Shown one piece after another: positions 25,170 to 38,314 of a stretch of DNA of 64,000 nucleotides; position 1 is the stretch's first letter; each line of letters opens with the position of its first letter. Position numbers and translations under genes: made by a program. Source of the stretch: Mercurialis annua (lineage: Eukaryota; Streptophyta; Magnoliopsida; Malpighiales; Euphorbiaceae); contig NC_065572.1 in NCBI RefSeq assembly GCF_937616625.2, forward strand, positions 69,128,653-69,192,652, given 5' to 3'. The notes beneath the pieces were generated by a model. It worked only from the letters and a program-made list of their open reading frames with translations, was not told where the DNA came from and ran no database searches.

Positions 25170-26762
25170 ATGAAAAAGTTTGTAGTGTTAGTTCTCTCAT
25201 TGTCATTGGTTCCGGCAATTGCAGAGTTTTAATTTCCATGAAAATGAATTAGATTCTGAGGAAAGCTTGTGGGGTTTGTATGAGAGGTGGAGGAGTCATC
25301 ACACTGTTTCTACAAATCTTGATGACAAACACAAGCGTTTCAATGTGTTTAGGCACAATGTCATGCATGTTCATAACATTAACAAAATGAATAAGCCTTA
25401 TAAGCTGAAATTAAATAAGTTTACAGGCATGACTAACCATGAATTCAGGAGCACCTACGCCGCCTCAGAGATTAAACATCATCGAATGTTCCGCAGGGCG
25501 ACACAAGGAAATGGAACCTTTGCCTATGCGAAGGTTGATAGTGTCCCGACATCTGTTGATTGGCGAAAGAAAGGCGCTGTCACTGCTGCTAAGGATCAAG
25601 GCCAATGCAGTAAGCATAATTTTTATGCATTTCATAGGAAAGGAGTTGAATTCGTTGACTTTGCTATTGTTTCTGTAGCTTTGGAGTTTATTTGTAGTCG
25701 TTTGCGATGTGTTAAATAGATTCAGCCTGGGCATTTTCAACCGTTGCAGCAGTTGAAGGTATTAATCAAATCAAGACAAACAAGCTAGTGTCGTTGTCTG
25801 AACAAGAGCTGGTGGACTGTGACATTGAACAACACCACGGATGTGATGGAGGACAAACGGATACTGCATTCGAGTTCATCCTACAAAAGGGCGGCTTAAC
25901 AGCTGAAGCTAATTATCCTTATATAGCTGAAGTTGGAACTTGCCATGCTTCAGAGGTTTAAACTTGATCCAAACTCACTTCGCATTTAATTAAGAATGTG
26001 GAATAAATTGCTTAATTAAAATCGACATCCTTCCAGGAGGAGAGGAAACCAGTGGTTTCTATCGACGGATACGAGTACATGCCCAAATATGATGAGACTG
26101 CATTGCTTAAAGCAGTAGTAAACCAGCATGTATCTGTTGTCATTGATGGTGGAAGTACAAATTTCCAGTTCTACTCTGAGGTAAGCTTAAACATAGGATA
26201 GTCGATTACCCTGTGTTGCACGGAAACTTCTCAAGTCTTACATCTCGATGTTTTATTTTTATTTTGGAAACACTTTTATAAACTCCAAAACTATATATTT
26301 ATACCTATTCATATATAAAAATATCATTTTCCTCTTCAACATTTCAATTTCTTTACTAAATTAAACCAACAACAATCATTTAAAGGAAACAATTCATTGA
26401 GCTAATGGAAAGGTTCGAGTTAGAGCGAATTCAAATGTTTCTCGTGATAAATCAGCGGAGTCATCTATTAATGTGGCTGAGTATGGATGCAGGGGGTGTT
26501 TACTGGAGACTGCGGAACAGAGCCGGATCATGCAGTGGCGATCGTCGGTTACGGAACAACTATCGATGGAATGAAGTATAGGATAGTGAAGAATTCATGG
26601 AGTGATGGTTGGGGAGAGGAGGGTTACATAAGGATGCAGCGAGGCATCCGAAACAAAGAGGGACTTTGCGGCATAACAATGCATGCCTCATACCCTGTCA
26701 AGGAAACCTCAGAAAATCTTACAGGAACCAATTCTTCTACTATAAAGATGATTACTGAATGA
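25170..26762 (+). pseudogene. third cysteine protease copy, catalytic Cys to Ala, signal-peptide frameshift
   Basis: Same exon layout: 25170-25609, 25720-25955, 26037-26180 and 26493-26762. A two-base deletion after the signal peptide (near 25226) puts a TAA at once in frame, so the ATG at 25170 yields only about 20 codons. The rest of the propeptide is open in the shifted frame. At the exon 2 start the active site reads N-S-A-W-A-F-S: the catalytic Cys codon is GCC (Ala). Other changes are [10 protein letters not shown] and MHASYP near the C-terminus. It ends MITE instead of KDEL, as in the second copy. It shares GYE, ERKP and HASE changes with the second copy, so these two descend from one daughter. 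Confidence 0.92.
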
Positions 26763-26867
26763 ATAAATATAATACTTCAAGATTTTAGCTTCCTTCAATT
26801 CATGAGCTACCATAGCTTGATTCCCACGTTATCAATCATTAAGGAATGAATAAATTAACCGAGCTCG

Positions 26868-27022
26868 GCCATGAACAGGTCTACTAACGATTGAGAGTAG
26901 TGAGATCATGGCGGGGCCAGAATAGAGAGAGAAGATTAGTACAAAACATTCGGGTCAAGATCCGGATCCTGAGCAGGATTAGCTGAATCTGTAGCCATAG
27001 TTTTGTGCTGACCTGAAACTGC
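26868..27022 (-). pseudogene. MSRA exon 1 relic, array unit 3
   Basis: Both ends of MSRA exon 1 remain: the NRQ-side block ACGATTGAGAGTAGTGAGATC and the ATG-side block CGGATCCTGAGCAGGATTAG with ATG at 26998-26996. About 200 bases between them are deleted, the junction lying at a short CGGGT sequence that occurs on both sides in the intact gene. Confidence 0.85.
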
Positions 27023-27035
27023 CCAAATGCTTTTA

Positions 27036-27388
27036 GAACAAAGGGTCAACGCGCCCGCTAAACTTGTAACACGGGATCATCTAACCCAATTTATACTTTT
27101 TTGAGCAACTAACCCCAAAACTCTTCAATTTTGGGTCAAATAACCCATAATTATATTTTTAAAATGTGTAAAATATAAATCGGAGGCGATGAATGCAAAA
27201 AGGTAATTAGATATTTTCCTAATTGTTGCGATATAATTATTTTAAATCTATTTTTAAAAATAAAAATATAAATTATGGGGTTATTTGACCTTAAAATGAA
27301 GAGTTTTGGGGTTAGTTGCTCAAAAAAGTATAAATTGAGTTAGATGACCCCGTGTCAAAAGTTCAGGAGGCGCGTTGACCCTTTGTTC
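27036..27388. mobile_element. MULE-like MITE in the MSRA relic leader
   Basis: 353 bp with inverted ends GAACAAAGGGTCAACGCGCC and GGCGCGTTGACCCTTTGTTC and arms of about 90 bp. A perfect 10-bp duplication AATGCTTTTA flanks it (27026-27035 and 27389-27398). A diverged relative lies at 40504-40848. Confidence 0.92.
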
Positions 27389-27398
27389 AATGCTTTTA

Positions 27399-27927
27399 TG
27401 TGCAGTGGAGACTATAACTGTAAGGTCAAAGTTACAGATTTAATATGATATTAATAATTGTAAAAATATTATAATACTGCTAAAACCCAACCCATATTTG
27501 TATTTTAATAGGGCCTGTAAAGATAGGCCCATCTCCACGAAAAACCTACGCTTATTACTAGGCCCATTTTCTACATAAGGCTTATTATCTAATCCAGAAC
27601 CCGTAAAGTTGGGGCAACTATTAGCGGCGTGCACGGATCCTGGATATCTCCAAAATCGAATCGAAAACCGAACCAAAAATATTCAGGACCGAAAAATAAT
27701 CGTTGACCATTGGTTTTTTCCGAACCGAACCGTACCAAAAATTTTATTGGTATGGTTCTGGATCTTCGATAAATAACCGTACCAAGAACTGTAAATGAAC
27801 CGTACGAACCGAAAAACCGAATTCATTTTTTAAAATTTGGATTTTTTTAATATACTTAAAAGTTAATAGTTTAATTAGACACGTGTTATTTGATAAAAAC
27901 ACGGTGAAGTAAAATACATATTTATAA
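27399..27927. repeat. CCGAACC-rich transposon relic
   Basis: From about 27640 the sequence is full of CCGAACCGAACC-type words in both orientations, like the ends of the hAT-like element at 39112. It probably is a decayed relative. No gene is seen. Confidence 0.45.
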
Positions 27928-28267
27928 TCTATATTTATATACTTATATAATTGAGAGGATTGGAAAAGCATTTTCACGAGTTATCAATTTAGATAAACAC
28001 TTATATAATTATTAAAAGTTGTTATTAGTAGATAATTCTCACTAGTTTTTCAATTTAAATAAAATATTTAAACCAAATAAGCATTTTTATGAATTTTAAA
28101 TTTAAATAAAATATTTATTTAGTTTCAAAAAGTCATTATTAATAAGTATTCAATATTAATCTTTAAATTTGAATAAAGTATTTATTTATTAGTTCATATT
28201 AAATTTTAGTCATTATTTACAAATAATTATTAATTAGGTTGTGTGCAAATGCACGGGTTTACACCTA
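27928..28267 (+). mobile_element. short Helitron-like element
   Basis: The 5' end TCTATATTTATATAC is followed by TTATATAATTGAGAGGA, shared with the Helitron at 32615. The 3' end has a small hairpin GTGCAAATGCAC and GGGTTTACACCTAT, close to the CTAG-type Helitron end. It is non-coding, about 340 bp, and the 3' terminus is degenerate. Confidence 0.55.
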
Positions 28268-28994
28268 TACATAAAGAGAAATTTAGAAATTTATCTAAAA
28301 TATAAAAATAATATGAGTTTATACATTAATGCGGAAAAATCTGTACAAATACATCACACTTTTAACTATTTTGGTATTTTACTCTCCGTGTCTAATTCTT
28401 TAGAATTTTACTCTGTCTATATACTACACTCTCTCCCTTCACATGCACAACTGTGCACAGTGGTGGGCACTCTCTCTTTCTCATGTTAGTCCACACCACT
28501 TTACCACATTTTTTTGTTCTTTTTAGTTACACGTAAATAGTGTTACAAATTTGCATTAAATGGGATATTTCCTTTTAATTTGTCCAGGTATTCAATTTTT
28601 CCGTTTCTTGTTTTCTATTTATTCATTAAATTAATTATAAATAAATTTTTTAATTAGAATATCAAGTTTTTCTATTAATTTTAAATTATATGCTACTATT
28701 TATTTAATATTTTATTATATTGATAGAAAATTTAAAAATTTATATGAACTGAATAAAATAAATAAAATTTGATAAAATATATTTATAACAGACATATATT
28801 AATTAATTATATATTATAATAATAATAAGTTATTACTTTATTCCTTATATTATTATATTATATTTTTTATTATCTTATCATAAATTTTTACATAACCTTT
28901 CTCATAATTTTTATATAAAATATTTTATGTAATTTATACAGAATTAGATATTTTAATTGATTGTGAATTACCGTTGTTTTTTGTAAAAAATTTC
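28268..28994. other. AT-rich spacer
   Basis: No gene or clear element is recognised. Confidence 0.4.
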
Positions 28995-30086
28995 ATGCCA
29001 TATTATCATACTATTATCAATAAGAACCTTATAATACTATTTTCTTCACACTATCATCTCGTTGTCATAATTTTTATGTAATTTCTTTTCATATAGGTAT
29101 CATATTATCATACTATTATCATAACTTCATTATTTAATTATCATCTGGTTATCACTGGTATCATGAATCTTTTTGTAATTATATTTTCACGTACGTAATC
29201 ATCCAATTATCATAACCTTATCATACTTCATTATCATCTAGTTTTCATACTGCAGTGTTATGATAACGACATGATAATGTAGTGATACTGACATGATAAT
29301 CAAACACTGCATAACATTATCATTCTGTTATTATAGTGATACTAACATGATAATCAGAAATTGCATAATATTATCATTATGTTATCATGAAATCATTCTA
29401 TAATTGTTTTTACGTACGTTATCATAATCTTATCATACTTCATTATCATATAGTTATAATAATTTTATCATAATATTATCATAACCTTATTTTATGTACT
29501 TTATAATAATTTTATCATAACTTTATTAAGCAAAATTATTTATATACTTTATCATAATATTATCATTAACCTTATCATAATGTTATCGTAGCCTTATTAT
29601 GTAAAATAATTTACGTACTTTATCATAGTGTTATCATATTATTATCATAATATTTTTATATAATTTATGCATAATCAAATAACATTATCACATGCTTATC
29701 ATAATATTATCATAGCCTTATCATAATATTATCATAGGCTTATCATAGTTTTTTTGTAATGTTTGCATAAATTATTTTACATAATTTAGCATAAATTATG
29801 TAACATTTTCATATCATTATCATAATATTATCATAGATTTATCATATTTTTTATAATTTTTGTATAAAATATTTTACATAATTTATGCTAAATTATATAA
29901 TATTTTTATAGCAATACCATAATTTTATTACGCAAAATTATTTTACGTACTTTATCATAAACTTATCATACATTTATCATAACCTTATCATAATTTTTTA
30001 TTATTTTTATATAATATTATCAACACTATTATCATCATATTATCAAAGGGTTATCATAACCTTATTACGCAAAAATATTTTACGTA
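28995..30086. repeat. degenerate TTATCATAA minisatellite, about 1.1 kb
   Basis: Dozens of imperfect copies of TTATCATAA/TTATCATAATA with a longer recurring block containing TTATTACGCAAAATTATTTTACGTACTT. The unit is GATAA on the other strand. No coding capacity. Confidence 0.85.
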
Positions 30087-31437
30087 CAATGAAATATTAC
30101 AAAAGTTTTTAGTGAATCCCAAAATTAAATACTCTCACAATTATTAGACAAATTGAAATTATATAAAAGCACTAATTTAATATCAAAGGAACAAATTCCT
30201 TACATAAGTCAAACTGCCAGCACCATAATCTACTTACTAAATTTACTAAATTGCAGTACAAGAGGGCATCAACAGTAAAATGACCTTGCCGGGCAAAAGC
30301 TACCTTCCATGGCACTTTTCAATCTTTGCAAAATCTTGGCCAGTTTAAAAGAATGTTTGAGGACTTGTAGTCGAGCAGTGAGACATACTCATCTTCAATC
30401 TGAAAAAGTTACACAAACTTGGCTCTAATAATAGATTAGTAAATACAGTCGTAACATGGATCATATAAGTTACAACTGAGAGCAACATATATCAACAATA
30501 TCTGTATAATTTGAATCCAGTACTGATTAAGCAAGAAAAAGACAACATCAGATAGGCCTAAACACTTGATTGCTGCAAAAGACACAAAACTCTTATCATT
30601 AAAATGTTTAGAAGGGAAAGCCTTTCAAAAGAAGTGAAAATTGGAATGAGTCAAATGTAGTGCTTGGGCTGCAGTCGAATTTTTCAATCACTAATATTAA
30701 AACACAAACCATTTCAAAATTTACCTTAGTCCAAATTTAATCATACTAAATGCCTATTATGCATATCCATTAAGTAAAACAATTTTTAAGGTATTTGTTT
30801 TCTGATAGTAATGTTAAGCCAATATAGCTCTTTTGATTCAAATAACTGCTAAATTAAATCTGAACAATCTTATTTGGATATAAATTTAAGGAGGAGGTTT
30901 GCTCTTACTTTTCTATCTTTGGCGACAAGAGATTATCATCTTTTGACTTTCTCCCTAAATGAAGCACAACAGAGTAATCAAAAGCTAGGGCACAGGGAGA
31001 GACGGCGACGCCTCTGCAAGCGAAGCTACATCAAGCTATAATGAGAGGCGGCGGTGGATAATCGCAAAGGGGATGATGGATCGGGTCGCTCCGGCGAAGG
31101 AGTGGAGGGGCAAGCAGCGACCCGAAACCGGTCACAGTGACAATTAGATCATTTTAAGGGTTACGTAAATGGACGAACGGCCACCGTGCTGTTGTATCGC
31201 TATTCGTGAGATCTGTGAAAGAAGAGGAGATCCTGAAAAAAAAATAAAGAAGAGTAAAAAACAAAAATTAAAAGAATTATAGAGTATTTGTAGATAACTG
31301 TACGAGTAAATAAATAACTATTTTATATTTTAGAGTAAAAAAATAAAAATAAAATAATGGAGAGTATTTTTGTTAACTTTTTAGCACTGAGGTAAATTTT
31401 GTAAATATTTTTAAAAACAGAGTTTTTTTCCTAAATT
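30087..31437. other. non-coding region with a gene-like minus-strand fragment
   Basis: At about 30900-31240 the sequence is GC-richer and, read on the minus strand, resembles a plant 5' exon (CTTCGCCGGAGCGACCCG, then GCCGCCTCTCATTATAGC). It contains no long open frame and I recognise no protein. It may be a captured gene fragment or an untranslated exon. Confidence 0.3.
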
Positions 31438-32614
31438 TCTCATATATAAATGAGAGGATCAATAGAACTCCCTCATTCATTCTCATAAGATAAATGGCAA
31501 CTGATATTTACCATTTTGAGACTTTATATGCTCACTAAAACTTTCTCATCTCGGCTTCTATGGCTACATACAAAACACTACTCATTTAATCATGAAAATA
31601 CGCAAGAGGTTGAGAAAATGTGCAAGAAATTCAAGTTAAAAACAAGAATGAATGCAACAAACTTGGGTATATGATTCCAAAAAGATAAAAGTATAACTTC
31701 TTAAGATTGAAGTATAGAAAAATGTTTAAAATATCGGTAAACGTGCATGAAATGTCATTAAGGAACGTGCGTAATTGAAGTAAGAACGTCGTATACAAAA
31801 GTTTGAAAAGTGAATGCTCGAGATTGTATGAGTTTTCAACTGTCCAAAACTAAAAGTAAAGTAAGAGAAAAATAACATTGGAGGCTCTGGACAGAATTCC
31901 AAAAACACCTTCCAATGGCATAAACGCTTAAAAACATTTATATTCTCTTATTTTCACACTTGTAAATATATTTATGAGTTTGAATTCAATTATTGCATTT
32001 CTTTTAGCATTTAATTTTCAATTACTTTGACATAAATACTTGTTATAAAATTAACCAACCTCACAAATCGCTTGTTTGAAGTCTAGATCACATACACGAT
32101 TGGAATCCGCTTCCTGACACGCCCGGAATCCGCATTTACTATTTGTTCTTGCCAAAAAGAGACTAACAAATACTATTTATTATATATTCAACTATTAATA
32201 AAAAAATTCAAGAAGGATTTATTTGATCTTAGGGATAAAAATTAAGGGTATACTTATAATTCGTTTCCTTATTATAATAAGCGGGATTTAAGTAGCAATG
32301 TTTTTCCTCAACTTATAAGCAATAGGCAATTAGCACATAAATTAACTTTATGAAAAAAATCAGTTATAAAGTTAGTAGTTATGATCAATAAATCTCATTT
32401 TAGCAAATTAGATAATAAGTTGAGGGAGCAATTGTCAATTAAGGGGGCAACTTTAGCTCAAATGTTATAAGCGCTAAGCAGAAAACTGCTAGATCGTGGG
32501 TTCAATTCCTCCCACAAGCGCTCCCCCTCCCCAAACTATCAAAAAAACTTTCAAGTTGAAGGACAAACTGTAAAGATAGAGTTAATTGAGAATATTCATC
32601 AAGTTTATAATTAA
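31438..32614. other. spacer with a Helitron-5'-like segment and tRNA-like sequence
   Basis: At 31438 the segment ATATATAAATGAGAGGATC resembles the Helitron 5' ends at 27928 and 32615, but I found no partner 3' end. A tRNA-like sequence lies at 32443-32524. No gene is seen. Confidence 0.35.
32443..32524 (+). repeat. tRNA-like sequence (possible SINE head)
   Basis: Has an A-box-like TTTAGCTCAAATG and a B-box-like GGTTCAATTCC with a T-arm-like GTGGG/CCCAC pairing, but no proper acceptor stem or seven-base anticodon loop. It is likely a tRNA-derived repeat and not a working tRNA. Confidence 0.35.
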
Positions 32615-34670
32615 TCTATATACTTATATAATTGAGAGGACCAACGGAGCTCTCTCATTGATTCTCACCAAATAGATTTTTCTAATTAATTCTCATTAAA
32701 TAAAAATTTGTCAAGAGTTCCCACTTTATTTAAACTACTAATTTAAAATATTATTTATCTCTAAGTAACCTTTTTATAATTAACAACTCTTCTCATCTAT
32801 AAAACATACCCAACATAACGTGATACCTACAGAAAAAGCTCTCATCATCCATAGCTAAATATTTGCTAATTTTTCTTTCACGATTGTCAATATGATGGTA
32901 TTGTATTGATAGGCAAAATAGTGATTTAAAATATTATTTCTCTCTTTAAAGTTTGGATCTCTAACTTTTTCAATTCTATATTTGTTTATGAGATATTGTA
33001 GGTTGATTACAGGTTATGATCAGTTAAAAATAAAAGTAGTCTCTTCACTTTTTTTGTGAATGCAGAGGTACGTTTTTATACTCTCCAATCTTCATCCATC
33101 CATACATTTCTTATTAGTTAATGTATTTGTTGATATTATTAATACTTTTTAATTATAACTCATTTTCAGATCCCTATATTATATATGTTTTATTTATATG
33201 GTCTTTAAACTATGTTTTGTCTTTATCTGGTCTTTTAACTAAAAAAATGCATTTTCAAGTTCCTGAAAATTTGTCAGTCATGGACTGAAAAATGATGTTT
33301 CGCTAAGTTGAAGGAATAAATATGGACAAAATATTGATTTTCACCAAATAGATTTTTTTTACTAATTTTCATCAAATAAAATTATTCTTTCTAATTCTCA
33401 CCAAATAAAATATTTTCATGAGTTCCCACTTTATCTAAAGTTAGTCTCATATGCTTCTTTTTATCTAAATTATTTGTTTAATTTTATTTTTTAATTCAAA
33501 TTTAGATAAGTTTATTAATATGTGTAAAGTGTTCAATTAATTTAATTTAAATAAAAATTAATATTTTAGTTTACACTTTCATATATAAACTTTATAATTA
33601 TTAATTATATAATTTTTTTATACTTTCATTTTTTCGAACTCAAGTGTATAGTTATTATGGCCATGAAAAGCAAGTTTAGGATTATGGTGGAAATTTTAAA
33701 TATGTTTCTACTGATGCTTGGAAAGACTTTTGCATTGTATTTGCTATGAAGATTCTTACCAGGACAAAAACTCAATATGATATGATATTATAAAAAGTTA
33801 GTTACAAATAAATTCATGGCTCTTTCATGAAATTAATTATAATTTTTTCACGTCTTTTTAAAACTAAAAATTTAATTCACCATCATTTTTTATTTTCACA
33901 ATTCTCTCACCGTTTCAAAATCCAAATATTTTTTAGATGATTTAGGCTCTAGAGTTGCATACGTATGAGATATATTATTTTATTTTGCAGATAGATTGCA
34001 AATCAATTCATGACATTTACATTAAGTTACAATTCTATTAAGTTCTTTATATGAGATTGTAATTACATCACGAATTTTGAAACCATGATAGAATTACAAA
34101 ATTAAATTTGGAACCTTCCAACTTTAAAAGGACGTAATGAAATTGCAGTTTCATATATATGTCATGATTTTACATGTAATTAAATTAAATATAAAAGATT
34201 CAAAAACAAATATGCTCATATATATTATTGATGTATTCATATTTTTGTAAAAAAATGAGTGCAAGTACATCATAATATATAGTTATCAATCACATATTTT
34301 ATAATAAAAAGAAACATCAATTTATTAACATATGCAAAAAGAATATTTTCACATTACTGAAATTACAATGTCCTATCCATATTTTCTTATAATAAGTAGT
34401 TGTTGACAAACTTGCGAGAAAAGAGAAGAATCACATTAAAAAGATAAAGAAAAATTTCAATATAAAAATATAAAATACAGAGAATGTGTCATATTGAGTA
34501 ATTTAAAATAGTTAATTACAAAATATTATTAGTATACAACTTTGTTGAAATTTATTTTAAAAGTTCATACATTATGAAATATTACCATTTTGACATTATT
34601 CGTATAAATTTATTTTATATATATATATATATTAAGTAGATTCCGCGCAAATGCGCGGGTTTACGACTAG
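32615..34670 (+). mobile_element. non-autonomous Helitron, about 2.06 kb
   Basis: 5' end TCTATATACTTATATAATTG inserted after A; 3' end with hairpin CCGCGCAAATGCGCGG, then GTTTACGACTAG followed by T, the classic Helitron terminus. It has no Rep/helicase frame. An internal segment with TCACCAAATAGATTTTT is repeated at about 32664 and 33338. Confidence 0.8.
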
Positions 34671-36109
34671 TTTATTTATAAAGTTAATTTATATGCTAAT
34701 TTCTCATTACTTACAAGTTGAGCGGACAAATTTTTATTTTCTACGAATTGTGTGGTTTTAAATGTAAATGTGGAGATTTTAGGAATCGCCAAACATATTG
34801 TTTTTATAAAATTATGGATGGCCCAATGTTTTGTATAAAGAAGCTAACCCAGGTCCATCAAAGCCTTTTTGGTTGGGAGGATAATGATTTCTAGATTTTT
34901 ATGCATACCTTTGTTACCCACTCGCTAAACCAAATCCACCAAACAAATGCACTTTTGTTTAGCTTTTGTTATGGTGCTTTTTTCTATCTGATGTTCTATT
35001 ATGATTACTTGAGCAATTAGGAAAAGAATCCCATTTTTGCGTGCTTAGATTTTAGACCGTTATCTCCAGCCTGATTTGGTTTTCAGTTGGGATTGTTCTG
35101 TTCTTTGCAGTGGCTGAATTTTTGAGATTTATTGGATTTATTGTGGCGGTTGGTGGTGGATTGTTGTGGATGTATAGATAGATGGGTGTTGGTTAATCCA
35201 TCTTTTTTTTTTGTGAACGACGGTGGTGATTTGGTAATGGTTCGATTTTTGGTGCTGAACAGCCTGCACTCTACGTGTTTGAAGAAATGCTTATGAGAAT
35301 TGTAATGTTTTTAGGTGTTGGGTAATGTTTTAGGTGTTGGGTATTCAATGGTTAACATTGGGTATTACCGTTGGGTAACTTGTAATAAATTTTATTTTGA
35401 ATATATTATTAATAAAATCGTTTGTTAACTGTTGTTCAATTTTATTATGTTGCTATTTAACCAATGGTGTACTAATGACCTTATTTTTAATACACTGTTA
35501 ATAGACGTTGGGTTAACCGTTGGTTAATATGTCATATTTTTTATTTTTGAATATATGGTTATAAGTTGCAGTATTTTGAATAAAAAGTCTATTGCTTTTT
35601 TATATTTTTTATAATTTTATTTTTAGAATACCGTTAGTGAACCGTGAGTAAACCGTTGATAAACTTATAATTAATTAATTTTTAATACATCATTAATAAT
35701 TTTAGTAAACTAAAATTGTACATATAAAACATAGATTATTTTCTAGTATACCGCTGGTTAACCAAATCGTATTTTTGAGATTAATTTTTTTTTTAGAATA
35801 ATAAAAGTCAATTTTCAAAAAAAAAAGCACAAATTGTATTTTCAAATACATACTTTGAAATTGTATTTTTGATAATATTTTATTATTTTTTGGTATTTAT
35901 CTAAAGGTCTTTTAGACTTTATTCTTGATCAGTTGTGTTTTTTAGATCTAATGATCCAAGAATCAAACCCTTGTAGTAATTTGTCACTTTTGGTATGATT
36001 TTAAAATTTTCATTTTAATTATAGTCTAATTGCAAAATTTGAATGAGGATAATATACTTTCATTGTATTGGATCAATTTACTACAAATGTGACATCCATT
36101 TAATTGTTA
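34671..36109. other. non-coding, GGTTAAC-rich
   Basis: The region at about 35290-35770 repeats GGTTAACCGTTGGTTAAC-like words. A similar word family recurs at about 52490-53420. No gene is recognised; it may be part of a decayed DNA transposon. Confidence 0.35.
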
Positions 36110-36646
36110 GAGCATCTCCAAAGAACTCTTTAAAATTGCTAAACTCTTTAATTTAGAGAGTTTGACGATAAATTAAAACTCCAATAGACTCTCTATTTTT
36201 TAAATTTAGAGAAGAGAGTAAAAATGGCTCTCCACATGTAGAGAGCCATTTTCACTCTCTACTTCAAATCTCAAAGGATCAAATTTAAATTTCAAAAAAT
36301 AAGATAGTGAGTTTTATTTTAAAATATAATATTAATTATTTTTAATATAAAAACTGAATAAATAAATAATTTAAAAATAAAAATAAATTTATATTATTAA
36401 TATATATTATTAGTATTACTTTTTATAAAAATTAAATTAAATAAAAATATTTATATTAAACAATTCATTAAATTAATGTTATTAATATTTAATATTTTTA
36501 TTATTATCTGTAAAAAAAATTTAAAATTTAAAATTAAATTTAGAGAGCTTATTGAAGTAAAAAAAAAATATCACTCTCTATTTTAAAGATGCTTTTTATT
36601 TTACTAAATATGCTCTTTAAAATAAAAAGCACCATTGAAAATGCTT
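36110..36646. mobile_element. Tourist-like MITE
   Basis: 537 bp with a terminal GAGCATCTCC and its imperfect inverse at the other end, flanked by TTA (36107-36109 and 36647-36649), as for PIF/Harbinger MITEs. It contains the palindrome TGGCTCTCCACATGTAGAGAGCCA. Confidence 0.65.
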
Positions 36647-38314
36647 TTATTGTGCGTGACATTACTTTTAAAAAGTCAAAAATCATAAAAAATAACATAC
36701 TTTTGTACTATTTAAAACTTTCACATTATTACAATAATAAATTCATTAAGAAAAGAATATTTATATTATCTCAATTTACGTAATTGGGCTATAACTGAAA
36801 TGAAACTTTTAAATGAGGTTAAAATTGATAAAAAAATTTAAAAAAACTAATGCAAATCTACAAAAATCATAAAGATTAAGTTTTTTTTTTTGATAATTAA
36901 GCCTTATTTTATTGTATATTCTTGAAACCTTTGGTAATATGTGTTGATATCATGTGACGTCAAGGGAGAAACTAGAGGGATGTGTTGTTTTTGTATCTTT
37001 TAATTATTTTATTATTAGTTTTTTTAGTTCATCTTTTTAATTTTTAATTTCTTCCTTATTTTTTAATTATGTCACCATATCACGTTAGGGCATTATTTTA
37101 AAAAATAAAACAAAAAGTATATACTAGCATATCAAAATATTCTCATCTAGCATATTTCAAAGAAATGTTTAACATTTAATGCCTATACACGGTTTTGTAA
37201 ATATTTTAAATATGTTTATCCGAAATTTTCTACATTTTGTGTCTATATCATTAAATAATTAAAATGGAAGATTGTTCATACTATGATTATGGATCGGTAA
37301 TTGAAATGAAAATCCTCATTACAGTAAATCCGTCTAGACATTTCTCATTCAAAAGTTGAAGAATGTCAATAACTTTTTTAATGTCAAAATTATTTTATAT
37401 TCCTCACATTTTTCGCTACTCTGAAAATTGACTTTTGGTTAGGTTAAATATGGCAGCAACATTTTCCATGTGTAGACAGCAAATAGATCATCAAACCTAA
37501 ATTTGGATTTTTCATCTGGATAAATTAATATTCCCTCTATTTTTTTTAATTATCTATTTAATTAAAATTGTAGTACATATTAAGAAAATTGAGTTTTTGT
37601 CTTAAATTATGAAAGTAAATAATCATATAACCCTATTATATAATAAATGCTTTTATAAATTGAGTTATATAGTTATTTATTAGGGGAGAAAGAAGAAGAA
37701 GAAGAAAAAGAAGAAGAAGGGGGAAGAAGAAGAAGAAATGGGAAAAAGAGAAAAAAAGATCCCTTAATTTTTTTATTAAAAATTAAATTAATTACTGAAT
37801 TTTGAAAATTAAAAGATGTAATTGAAAATTAAATTTATTGAGAAATAACTTAAGAGATAAATTAAATATTAAGGGTTTTTTTAAATTTTTTTTATTTTTT
37901 TATGGCAAGTGTAGAAACTTGCTTGGGTGAAAGTGGGGGAGGAGTTTTTTGAGCTAAAAATGCAACTTTTAAATTTGTTTATACCAAAAGCGGCGAAAAT
38001 GACTTATTTAATATTTCGTGCTAAGTTAGGGGGCGATTTAATTCTTTGTTAAAAAAAATAATGATAGAAAGTTCCAAAAGGAAAACTATAGTGAAGCGGC
38101 TATGGACTTCAGGACTCAACATTTGGTTAATTTGGTAAACATCAGATTGTATTGATGGAATTGTTTTATTTGTTATCTGAACCAGCCTAATCAATTAAAA
38201 TTAATTCAAATGGACTAATTGAATTCACTTGAAATCTTAAATAAAATCACCAACTAAATTAGTCAGTTAATTAGGTTTTGGTTGAATCGGTAAAAATATA
38301 AAAAATAGTTATTA
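36647..38314. other. AT-rich spacer with a Stowaway-like fragment
   Basis: Segment 37530-37690 resembles the interior of the Stowaway element at 54897 (CATATTAAGAAA, TCTTAAATTATG, ATTTATTAGGG). A GAA-rich purine run lies at 37687-37740. No gene is seen. Confidence 0.4.

Noticed and set aside
28995..30086. A CRISPR-like array
   Set aside because: Units are degenerate, without constant repeats or unique spacers, and the genome is a plant nuclear one.
32443..32524. A functional tRNA gene
   Set aside because: It has A- and B-box-like words but cannot form a proper acceptor stem or a seven-base anticodon loop.
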